DNA from: Rhizobium sp. S152
GTDB taxonomy: Bacteria; Pseudomonadota; Alphaproteobacteria; Rhizobiales; Rhizobiaceae
DNA: 64,000 nt
Assembly: GCF_030380735.1 (NCBI RefSeq)
Contig: NZ_JAUDRZ010000026.1
Span: forward strand, 683,370 to 747,369
Direction: 5' to 3'
Below, piece after piece: positions 52,364 to 60,106 of this stretch. A program made the position numbers and the translations under genes. Positions within the stretch are counted from its first letter, which is position 1. Every line of letters begins with the position of its first letter. The notes beneath the pieces are model-generated. The model was not told where the DNA came from, ran no database searches, and worked only from the letters and a program-made list of their open reading frames with translations.

Positions 52364-52380
52364 GAATGAGAGGATATGAC

Positions 52381-52827
52381 ATGGCCTGGTATAAACTGGC
52401 AATACAGCCGGATGGCGATGTGTGGCTGGTTACTTCCCCCGATTTCGAAGAGGTGGCTTCGTTCGGAAAAACCCAGGAGGAGGCTTGCCGTAATGGTCGC
52501 AATGCGATCGAAGAGGCTATTGCTGGCCGCATAGCAGATGGAGAGGATATTCCGCACCCTGCTCAGGAACCGGAAGGCCAGGGTCGATGGGTCGAAGTGC
52601 CAATGATGGTTTACCTGAAATCCGGCATCTACATGCTGATGCGCGAAAAGCGGTGGACACGCGCAGACCTTCAACGAGCTCTCGGCTGGAACCATAGGGA
52701 GCAGATCGACCGTCTGTTTCGGTTGGATCACCAGACCAAGCTGGACGCGATAGAGGATGCATTCAAGGCTTTGGGCGTCCCGCTAAAAGTTGACGTACCA
52801 TTTCACGCGTCGGCTGCGGCAGCCTAA
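52381..52827 (+). CDS. hicB: HicB antitoxin with C-terminal DNA-binding domain
   Basis: The 148-aa protein has an N-terminal partial RNase-H-like HicB domain (about 1-60; WYKLAIQPDGDVWLVTSPDF, SFGKTQEEACRNGRNAIEEA). The C-terminal region (about 80-140) carries a helix-turn-helix-like segment (MREKRWTRADLQRALGWNHR, EQIDRLFRLDHQTKLDAIED), giving autorepression. ATG 52381 follows AGAGGAT by 6 bases; the upstream ATG at 52366 lacks a ribosome-binding site. The pair is next to a tRNA in AT-rich DNA, as expected for a mobile accessory module. Confidence 0.93.
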   Translation: MAWYKLAIQPDGDVWLVTSPDFEEVASFGKTQEEACRNGRNAIEEAIAGRIADGEDIPHPAQEPEGQGRWVEVPMMVYLKSGIYMLMREKRWTRADLQRALGWNHREQIDRLFRLDHQTKLDAIEDAFKALGVPLKVDVPFHASAAAA

Positions 52828-53197
52828 TGAAGTTATAACGTGAGTTCGGACCGTCTGCGCATTCGAACTCACGCTACATCCTGAAGCGCCGCATTTCACT
52901 TTAAGGGCACTCAGCCTCACGGATAATTTATCTTGACGATCAAAAGGACTTATTTGCTTCGTTAAACTGACGGCGAGCTGCCAATGCTGCACTGGTGCCA
53001 GCACTGCTATAAGTGCCTAGCTAAACCACTCCCTTTTTTGTAGATGCAGCCTTCCCCTCCCCAGCACCAATATTAACTTCAGCTTAACCATAATCATCGT
53101 CTACCATGCGCTTACGGCCCTTCGGGTCGTTGATTCGCAGTGAATGCGCGGGTTTCGCGCGTGAGCGTGGAGACAGACGATTGCGGCACGCCGACAC
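52828..53197. other. Gap before the cellulose operon, with a perfect 10-bp hairpin after hicB
   Basis: The 370-bp gap starts with cgtgagttcg (52839-52848) and cgaactcacg (52864-52873), a perfect stem with a 15-base loop and no T run, which may end the hicAB transcript. The rest is AT-rich until about 53100 and should hold the promoter of the bcs operon. TTGACG at 52932-52937 is the best -35-like hexamer, but I cannot pair it convincingly. No gene is seen. Confidence 0.4.
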
Positions 53198-54205
53198 ATG
53201 AAGCTTCTGAGAATGATATCGCTTGCGGGCCTCGCCGGCATGCTGGCGGCCTGCACGTCATCAGGCAATGTCAGGTTGCCGAATGCCGCCGAGACGGTCG
53301 CGAGCGAGCAGGCGCTGGCGTTGCCGCCGCCGGGCGGCCCGTCGATCGTCAGCGTCGTCCAGCACAGGCGCGGCAACGGCGTCGAACAGAACATATCGCT
53401 CTTCACCTCGTCCTCGGTCCAGGGCCAGAATTTCCTGAAGATCCAGATGCTTGGCGCCAGCGGCTCGACATCGGGCACCGGCGGCGCGCCCTATAGGATG
53501 ATCAGCGAAAGCGGCATCTCGCGCGAGATGTTTGCCGCGGCCCCCGGCGTGCCGATGACGCGCTCCGCCACCTTCCTGCAGAACAGCTACGGCCCCTTCG
53601 GGTACGCCTCCGGCCGCAGCCGTGATGGCGATACCTGCATCTTCGCCTGGCAGCAGATCCGCTCCAGCCGCAGCGCCATGACGCAAGCCCGCAACTTCGG
53701 CATGATCCAGGTCCGGCTGCGCCTTTGCGACGCGCGCGCCACTGAGCGCCAGCTGCTCGCCGTCGTTTACGGCTACACCATCATAGGCACGCTCGACGGC
53801 GAAATCTGGAACCCCTACGGTCCCCAGCAGGGCGCCGATCCCACCATCGGCCGCACCGGCAGCCCGATCTATCCCGATGCCGGCGGCTATCGCGAGATGC
53901 CGATGGGGATCGGCTACGAGCCGCAGCCGACGGTCATCTCGCGCGCACCCGCCGTACGCCGTGCAGCCGCTCCGGCCCGCGCGGCGCCCGTGCAGGCGGC
54001 CCCCGTCCTGCCGCAGCCGATCGGCCCGCGCGTGCCCCTGCCGGATACGAACGGCGATGCACAGCAGTCGGGCACGGTAACCGCTCCTTCACCCACGTCC
54101 GCTACGGTCCGGCAGCAGACCCAGACAACGAATGCGAGCGGCGTCAGCGTGCCCTCGCCCGATTGCATAGGCGATGCGGCCATGACGGCCGCCTGCCGGA
54201 GATAG
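53198..54205 (+). CDS. bcsN: Cellulose biosynthesis protein BcsN (lipoprotein)
   Basis: The 335-aa protein has a lipoprotein signal (MKLLRMISLAGLAGMLAAC) with lipobox L-A-A-C. The body has predicted beta structure with conserved blocks LPPPGGPSIVSVVQHRRGNG, FASGRSRDGDTCIFAWQQI-like segment (about 135-155) and RLRLCDARATERQLLAVVYGY, then a Pro/Ala/Gln-rich C-terminus (from about 240). BcsN is found at the head of alphaproteobacterial cellulose operons and its exact function is unknown. It lies 56 bp upstream of bcsA. No good ribosome-binding site precedes ATG 53198; ATG 53213 would give a shorter signal. Confidence 0.88.
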   Translation: MKLLRMISLAGLAGMLAACTSSGNVRLPNAAETVASEQALALPPPGGPSIVSVVQHRRGNGVEQNISLFTSSSVQGQNFLKIQMLGASGSTSGTGGAPYRMISESGISREMFAAAPGVPMTRSATFLQNSYGPFGYASGRSRDGDTCIFAWQQIRSSRSAMTQARNFGMIQVRLRLCDARATERQLLAVVYGYTIIGTLDGEIWNPYGPQQGADPTIGRTGSPIYPDAGGYREMPMGIGYEPQPTVISRAPAVRRAAAPARAAPVQAAPVLPQPIGPRVPLPDTNGDAQQSGTVTAPSPTSATVRQQTQTTNASGVSVPSPDCIGDAAMTAACRR

Positions 54206-54261
54206 ACAGAACGGGCCGGGGCGTAAGGCGCACCGGTTGAAGGACCTTCGAAGGAACGCCG

Positions 54262-56451
54262 ATGCATAAAGCCCGCAGCATCATCATATGGGCAATCGTC
54301 ACGATCTGCATCGTGGTGCTGATCACCCTGCCGGTGAACCTGCAGACGCAGCTCATCGCCAGCATCACCGTCGTCGCCTTCATGGCCATCATCAAGGGTC
54401 TGAAGGGAGAAGGCATCTGGCGCCTCGTGGCGCTCGCCTTCGGAACGTCGATCGTGCTGCGCTATGTCTACTGGCGCACGACCAACACGCTGCCCCCGGT
54501 CAACCAGCTCGAAAACTTCATTCCCGGCCTGCTGCTCTACCTCGCGGAAATGTACAGCGTCGCCATGCTGGCGCTCAGCCTGTTCATCGTCGCGACGCCA
54601 CTGCCGCCGCGCCCCTCGCGCGCCGCCAAGCTCGAGCGCTTCCCGCATGTCGATGTATTCGTGCCCTCCTACAACGAGGATTCGCACCTGCTCGCCAACA
54701 CGCTCGCAGCGGCGAAAGCGATGGACTATCCCGCCGACAAGCTGCATGTGTGGCTGCTCGACGATGGCGGCACGCTGCAGAAGCGCAATTCCAACAAGCT
54801 CTTGGAAGCCCAGGCCGCTGTCGCCCGCCACAACGAGCTGAAGCAGCTCTGCGAGGATCTCGATGTCCACTACCTCACCCGCGAGCGCAACGAGCACGCA
54901 AAGGCCGGCAACCTCAACAACGGCATGGCGCATTCGACCGGCGAGCTCATCGCCGTCTTCGACGCCGACCACGCGCCTGCGCGCGACTTCCTGAAGGAAA
55001 CCGTCGGTTATTTCGACGACGATCCCAAGCTCTTCCTTGTCCAGACGCCGCACTTCTTTATCAATCCCGATCCGCTGGAGCGCAACCTCAGAACCTTCGA
55101 CAAGATGCCGAGCGAGAACGAGATGTTCTACGGCATCATCCAGCGTGGGCTCGACAAGTGGAACGCCGCCTTCTTCTGCGGCTCGGCCGCGGTGCTGAGC
55201 CGCAAGGCGCTGGAATCGCAACAGGGCTTCAGCGGCATCAGCATCACCGAGGATTGCGAAACCGCGCTGGCGCTGCACGGCAGCGGCTGGAACTCCATCT
55301 ATGTCGACAAGCCGCTGATCGCCGGCCTGCAGCCCGCCACCTTCGCCAGCTTCATCGGCCAGCGTAGCCGCTGGGCGCAGGGCATGATGCAGATCCTGCG
55401 TTTCCGCTTCCCGCTCTTGAAGGGCGGCCTGACGCTACCGCAGCGCTTCTGCTACATGTCGTCGACGCTCTTCTGGCTCTTCCCCTTCCCGCGCACGATC
55501 TTCCTCTTCGCGCCGCTCTTCTACCTGTTCTTCGATCTCGAGATCTTCACGGCATCGGGCGGCGAGTTCCTCGCCTATACGCTGGCCTACATGCTGGTGA
55601 ACCTGATGATGCAGAACTACCTCTACGGTTCGTTCCGCTGGCCGTGGATCTCCGAGCTCTACGAATATGTGCAGACCGTGCACCTGCTCCCAGCGGTCGT
55701 CTCGGTCATGCTCAATCCGCGCAAGCCCACCTTCAAGGTCACAGCCAAGGATGAATCGATCGCCGTCAGCCGCCTGTCGGAAATCAGCCGTCCCTTCTTC
55801 GTGATCTTCGCGGTGCAATTGATCGCGCTCGCCGTCACCATCTTCCGCATCTACACCGAGCCCTACAAGGCAGACGTGACGCTGGTGGTCGGCGGCTGGA
55901 ACGTCATCAACCTGATCATGGCCGGCTGCGCGCTGGGTGTCGTTTCCGAGCGCGGCGAACGCGCCTCCTCTCGCCGCGTGCGCGTCAACCGCCGCTGCGA
56001 ATTCGGCGTCAACGGCAAGTGGCACACCGCATCGATCGAGGACGTCTCGGTTCACGGCGCGCGGCTGCATATCTCCAACAAGCTGCTCGACCCGATGGTC
56101 GTCGGCGCCGAGGGCGAGATCCGCTTCCGGCCCTATAGCGGCGCCGAGGTGGAGACCCTGCCGCTCATCATCCGCAACATCCAGCCAACAGGCGAAATCC
56201 TCACCGTCGGCTGCCAGTACATTCCGAAAAGCGCCCTCGATCACCGCCTGATCGCCGACCTGATGTTCGCCAATTCCGATCAGTGGACGCAGTTCCAGCA
56301 GGGTCGCCGCCACAATCCGGGCCTCATCCGGGGCACGATCTGGTTCCTCGGCCTGGCGCTCTACCAGACGAGCCGCGGCCTGGTGTACTTCTTCCGCAGC
56401 ATGCGCCCCGAGCGCGAGCAGCAACAGCAGACGGCGAAGGCGGCCAACTGA
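54262..56451 (+). CDS. bcsA: Cellulose synthase catalytic subunit with PilZ domain
   Basis: The 729-aa inner-membrane GT2 enzyme has N-terminal helices (about 10-110), then the catalytic motifs: VFVPSYNED (about 133), LLDDGGT (about 166), FDADHAP (about 232), ITEDCETAL with the TED base (about 328) and QRSRWAQGM (about 367), followed by further channel helices. A C-terminal PilZ domain binds c-di-GMP: RRVRVNRR (about 570) and DVSVHGARL (about 594). It polymerises UDP-glucose into beta-1,4-glucan and exports it through its own channel. Its stop overlaps the bcsB start by one base. Confidence 0.97.
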   Translation: MHKARSIIIWAIVTICIVVLITLPVNLQTQLIASITVVAFMAIIKGLKGEGIWRLVALAFGTSIVLRYVYWRTTNTLPPVNQLENFIPGLLLYLAEMYSVAMLALSLFIVATPLPPRPSRAAKLERFPHVDVFVPSYNEDSHLLANTLAAAKAMDYPADKLHVWLLDDGGTLQKRNSNKLLEAQAAVARHNELKQLCEDLDVHYLTRERNEHAKAGNLNNGMAHSTGELIAVFDADHAPARDFLKETVGYFDDDPKLFLVQTPHFFINPDPLERNLRTFDKMPSENEMFYGIIQRGLDKWNAAFFCGSAAVLSRKALESQQGFSGISITEDCETALALHGSGWNSIYVDKPLIAGLQPATFASFIGQRSRWAQGMMQILRFRFPLLKGGLTLPQRFCYMSSTLFWLFPFPRTIFLFAPLFYLFFDLEIFTASGGEFLAYTLAYMLVNLMMQNYLYGSFRWPWISELYEYVQTVHLLPAVVSVMLNPRKPTFKVTAKDESIAVSRLSEISRPFFVIFAVQLIALAVTIFRIYTEPYKADVTLVVGGWNVINLIMAGCALGVVSERGERASSRRVRVNRRCEFGVNGKWHTASIEDVSVHGARLHISNKLLDPMVVGAEGEIRFRPYSGAEVETLPLIIRNIQPTGEILTVGCQYIPKSALDHRLIADLMFANSDQWTQFQQGRRHNPGLIRGTIWFLGLALYQTSRGLVYFFRSMRPEREQQQQTAKAAN

Positions 56452-59060
56452 TGAGGACGTTGATCACCGCCTCCGCTCTTCTTCTCAGTGCCTCGGTCAT
56501 CGCCTATGCGCAGACGGCGCCCTTCGACATGTCGGGAGAACGGCCCGCCGGCGCGCAGCCGATGACCCCTCGCCTGACGCTACCCTCCACGGCTCCGACG
56601 TCCGTGACGCCTGCCGCGCCCGTAACTCAACCCGCGCCGCCGGCCGCATCGGTCGCGCCCGCTGCTCCGCAGACACCCTCCGCGCCGGCGCAGCCAGCCG
56701 CGCCCGCGGCAACTCCGCCCTTCTATGCCGATCCGGCAAAAACACCGCAGCAGCCGCAGGCTCAACCGCAGCCGGCCGCCACGGCCCAGCCGGCGCCCGT
56801 CACCATCCCGCCCGCCGTCGTCCCCGCCACCGCGGCACCGGCGCAACAGCCATCCCCTTCGGCGCCTCCCGTCCAGCGCCCGGCGACCGCGCCGGCCAAT
56901 GCCAATGCCAATGCCGATACCGTCATCCGCTACATCGTCCCCTTCGCCAAGCTCGGCCTCGATGGCGAGTATGACCGCAAATCCTGGTCGGTGTACCTGA
57001 CGCCGGAACAGGCCGCGGCGCCCGCGAAATTCAATTTCGCCTACCAGAACGACATCGTCGTCGCGCCGGAATCCTCCAAGCTCTCGATCATGGTCAACAA
57101 CCGGGTGATCGGCGAACAGCCGATCGGCTCGCCCGATGCGCAGTCGGACATATCCTTCAACATTCCGCCCGGCCTGCTGCAGCCAGGGGCGAACCTCGTC
57201 ACCTTCGAGGCGAGCCATCGTCACCGCACGGATTGCACCGTCGATTCCACTTACGAGCTGTGGTCCGACATCGATCCCGCCAAGACCTATCTGAGCTTTG
57301 CCGGCCGCGACGCCGCCAAGCTGTCGAGCACCGACGCGATCCGTGCCATCGGCGTCGACGGCGCCGGCAAGACGCAGTTCAATTTCGTCGTGCCTGCCAT
57401 GGAGCAGCCTGGCACCACCAAGCCGCTGATGCGCCTGGCGCAGGGCCTAGCGGTCCTGAGCGGCATGCCGAACCAGACCTTTTCCTTCACCGCCGACAGC
57501 CTGCCGCCCTCGGGCCCTGGCAAGATGGCCGTGGTCATCGGCACCCCGGCCGAACTGCAGCCGCTCTTCGCCGTGCCCGTCGCGGCGCAGACGGCGCCGC
57601 TCGCGACCTTCGTCACCGACCCGCGTTCCGGCTCGCCGATCCTCCTGATCAGCGGCCCCACCTGGCCCTCGATCGCCTCGGCGATCGACACCATCGTCTC
57701 GACCACCGACCGCGCCGTCAGCGTTCGCCGCGACACGATCGCCACCGACCGCTGGTCGGCACCGGATGCGCCGCTGCTCTTCTCGGATACGAGCATCGCC
57801 TTCTCGCAGCTCGGCGTGAAGACGACCGAATTCTCCGGCCGCCGTTTCCGCACCGGTTTCAACCTTGCCGTACCCGCCGATTTCTACGCCAATGCCTATG
57901 GCGAGGCCACGATCCTTCTCGACGCCGCCTTCACCGAAAGCGTCCAGCCGGGCAGCCACATCGACGTCTACGTCAACGGCAACATCGCTTCCACCGTGCC
58001 GATCACCTCGACCGGCGGCGGCATCTACCGGCATCTGCCGATCCGCGTGACGATGCGCCATTTCAAGCCCGGCCTGAACGCGATCGCGCTGGAAGCGATC
58101 CTGCGCACCAAGGAGGACGATGTCTGCGTGCCTGGCACGAATGCCGGCGGCACCCCGCGCTTCGCGCTGTTCGATACCAGCGAATTCCACATGCCCGACT
58201 TCGCCCGCATCGGCCAGCGCCCGAACCTGGCCGCCCTTGCCGGCACCGGCTACCCCTTCAACCGCAGCGCGGAACCGACCCCGCTCTTCATCGACCGCGC
58301 CGATGCCGATACACTCTCGGCCGCTGCGACGGTGCTGGCGCAGATGGCCATGGTCGCGGGCCGCCCGCTCGACCTCGAGCCCTCCGCCTCGCCGAGCGCG
58401 ATCGGCCAGCGCGACGCGATCTTTATCGGCTCGATCTCGCAGATGCCGGCCGCCGTGCTGTCTCAGCTGAACATCGCCACCACGAGCCAGGCCGCCTGGC
58501 GCCCCGCCTCCGCGGTACAGCCGACGCCCGATGACGGACGCGCCACCTTCGACGAATGGCGCTCCAAGGTCAGCGGCGGCGTCTGGCGCGGCCAGATCAC
58601 CTCGTTCCAGGAATGGCTGCGGCGCAACTTCGACATATCGATGAGCTCGCTGCAGTTCATTCCCGGCGCCGAGGCACTTTTCACGCCGTCGAGCACCAAC
58701 AGCTTCATGATCGCGCAGGGAACGAGCTCTTCGGGCGAATCGTCCTGGACCGTCATCACCGCGCCGTCGTCGAAGGACCTGCGCGAGGGCGCAGAAGCAA
58801 TGACTAGCCAGCAGAACTGGCCGGAGATCGCCGGCCACGTCACGACCTATTCCGGCAAGACCGGCAAGATCGACACCGTCCCGGTTACCCGCTTCGACTT
58901 CGTCGAATCGCAGACGTCGACGCTCGCCAACTATCGCCTGATCGCCGCCAACTGGCTATCGACCAACATCCTGTCCTACGCCGTCCTGCTCGTCATTCTC
59001 TCGCTGCTGATCGGCCTGACGACATCGCGCATGCTGGCCAGGCTGGGGCGCAAGGCATGA
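56451..59060 (+). CDS. bcsB: Cellulose synthase periplasmic subunit BcsB
   Basis: The 869-aa protein has a signal peptide (MRTLITASALLLSASVIAYA) and an unusually long Pro/Ala/Gln/Thr-rich low-complexity region (about residues 35-155). The BcsB beta-sandwich and flavodoxin-like repeats follow (first LGLDGEYDRKSWSVYLTPEQ, about 165; SHIDVYVNGNIASTVPITST, about 503), and a C-terminal membrane anchor (YAVLLVILSLLIGLTTSRML) that pairs with BcsA. It guides the glucan across the periplasm. ATG 56451 overlaps the bcsA stop (TGATG), and its own stop overlaps the bcsZ start. The first 35 codons and the anchor support this start. Confidence 0.95.
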   Translation: MRTLITASALLLSASVIAYAQTAPFDMSGERPAGAQPMTPRLTLPSTAPTSVTPAAPVTQPAPPAASVAPAAPQTPSAPAQPAAPAATPPFYADPAKTPQQPQAQPQPAATAQPAPVTIPPAVVPATAAPAQQPSPSAPPVQRPATAPANANANADTVIRYIVPFAKLGLDGEYDRKSWSVYLTPEQAAAPAKFNFAYQNDIVVAPESSKLSIMVNNRVIGEQPIGSPDAQSDISFNIPPGLLQPGANLVTFEASHRHRTDCTVDSTYELWSDIDPAKTYLSFAGRDAAKLSSTDAIRAIGVDGAGKTQFNFVVPAMEQPGTTKPLMRLAQGLAVLSGMPNQTFSFTADSLPPSGPGKMAVVIGTPAELQPLFAVPVAAQTAPLATFVTDPRSGSPILLISGPTWPSIASAIDTIVSTTDRAVSVRRDTIATDRWSAPDAPLLFSDTSIAFSQLGVKTTEFSGRRFRTGFNLAVPADFYANAYGEATILLDAAFTESVQPGSHIDVYVNGNIASTVPITSTGGGIYRHLPIRVTMRHFKPGLNAIALEAILRTKEDDVCVPGTNAGGTPRFALFDTSEFHMPDFARIGQRPNLAALAGTGYPFNRSAEPTPLFIDRADADTLSAAATVLAQMAMVAGRPLDLEPSASPSAIGQRDAIFIGSISQMPAAVLSQLNIATTSQAAWRPASAVQPTPDDGRATFDEWRSKVSGGVWRGQITSFQEWLRRNFDISMSSLQFIPGAEALFTPSSTNSFMIAQGTSSSGESSWTVITAPSSKDLREGAEAMTSQQNWPEIAGHVTTYSGKTGKIDTVPVTRFDFVESQTSTLANYRLIAANWLSTNILSYAVLLVILSLLIGLTTSRMLARLGRKA

Positions 59061-60106
59061 GGCGCTGGCGCACATGGCTGGCGGCCGGCGGTCTGGCGCT
59101 GGCCGCACTCTGCCAGCCGGCAGCGGCGCAGCGCGCCGCCGTCGATCCCGACGCCTGGACAGCCTACAAGGCGAAATTCCTCGATCCCAGCGGCCGCATC
59201 GTCGACAATGCCAATGACGGCATCAGCCACAGTGAGGGCCAGGGTTACGGCCTGCTCCTCGCCTACCTTGCCAACAGCCCCGCCGATTTCGAGCAGATCT
59301 GGTACTTCACCCGCACGGAGCTGCTGCTGCGCGACGACGGCCTCGCCGTCTGGAAATGGAACCCGTCGACCACGCCGCACGTCACCGACGCCAACAACGC
59401 CACCGACGGCGACATGCTGATCGCCTATGCGCTGGCGCTCGCCGGATCGGCCTGGAACAAGCCCGATTATGTCGAGGCGGGTGCAGCGATGGCACGCGCC
59501 CTTCTCGCGCATGGCGTCGTCAACTGGGGCGGCCGCACGATCCTCTTGCCGGGTGGAGAAGGCTTCGACGCCAAGGCGCGGCCCGACGGCCCGGTCATCA
59601 ACCCTTCCTACTGGATCTTCGAGGCGATCCCGGTCATGGCGCTGCTTGCGCCATCAGACATGTGGCAGAAGCTCTCCGACGACGGCCTGGCACTCATCCG
59701 CTCCATGCAGTTCGGACCGCGCAAGCTGCCGGCCGATTGGGTGAGCATTCATCGCCAGCCGGAGCCGGCGAAGGGCTTCGACGCCGAATTCGGCTACAAC
59801 GCCATCCGCATCCCGCTCTACCTCGCCCGCGCGGGAGTTTCGGACAAGGATCTGCTGCTACGATTGCAGCAGGGAATGACAGCGGCGGGCGGGATTCCCG
59901 CCACCATCGACCTGACGACCGGGCAGCCGAAGCAACTGCTCGACGACCCCGGTTATCGAATTGTTAACTATGTTGTGGCCTGTGTAACCGAAGGAATGAA
60001 GCTTCCTGCATCGTCCCGGCAGTTCACGCCGTCGCTCTACTATCCGTCAACTCTCCAGCTGTTGGGGTTGGCCTTCGTCGCGGAGAAACATCCGGAGTGT
60101 CTGTGA
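59057..60106 (+). CDS. bcsZ: Periplasmic endo-1,4-beta-glucanase, GH8
   Basis: The 349-aa protein has a signal peptide (RRWRTWLAAGGLALAALCQP, cleavage near AAA-QR) and the GH8 catalytic pattern: general acid Glu in SHSEGQGYGLLLAYL (about residue 58), NNATDGDMLIAYALALAG (Asp, about 118), and the substrate-binding GFDAEFGYNAIRIPLYLARAG (about 235). It corresponds to CelC of Agrobacterium/Rhizobium. It trims or edits cellulose during synthesis. ATG 59057 overlaps the bcsB stop; its stop overlaps the TPR gene start. Confidence 0.95.
   Translation: MRRWRTWLAAGGLALAALCQPAAAQRAAVDPDAWTAYKAKFLDPSGRIVDNANDGISHSEGQGYGLLLAYLANSPADFEQIWYFTRTELLLRDDGLAVWKWNPSTTPHVTDANNATDGDMLIAYALALAGSAWNKPDYVEAGAAMARALLAHGVVNWGGRTILLPGGEGFDAKARPDGPVINPSYWIFEAIPVMALLAPSDMWQKLSDDGLALIRSMQFGPRKLPADWVSIHRQPEPAKGFDAEFGYNAIRIPLYLARAGVSDKDLLLRLQQGMTAAGGIPATIDLTTGQPKQLLDDPGYRIVNYVVACVTEGMKLPASSRQFTPSLYYPSTLQLLGLAFVAEKHPECL

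Noticed and set aside
52864..53197. Attachment-site copy of the tRNA 3' end downstream of hicAB
   Set aside because: I looked for a repeat of the tRNA T-arm and acceptor sequence between the tRNA and bcsN and saw none; no integrase gene is present.
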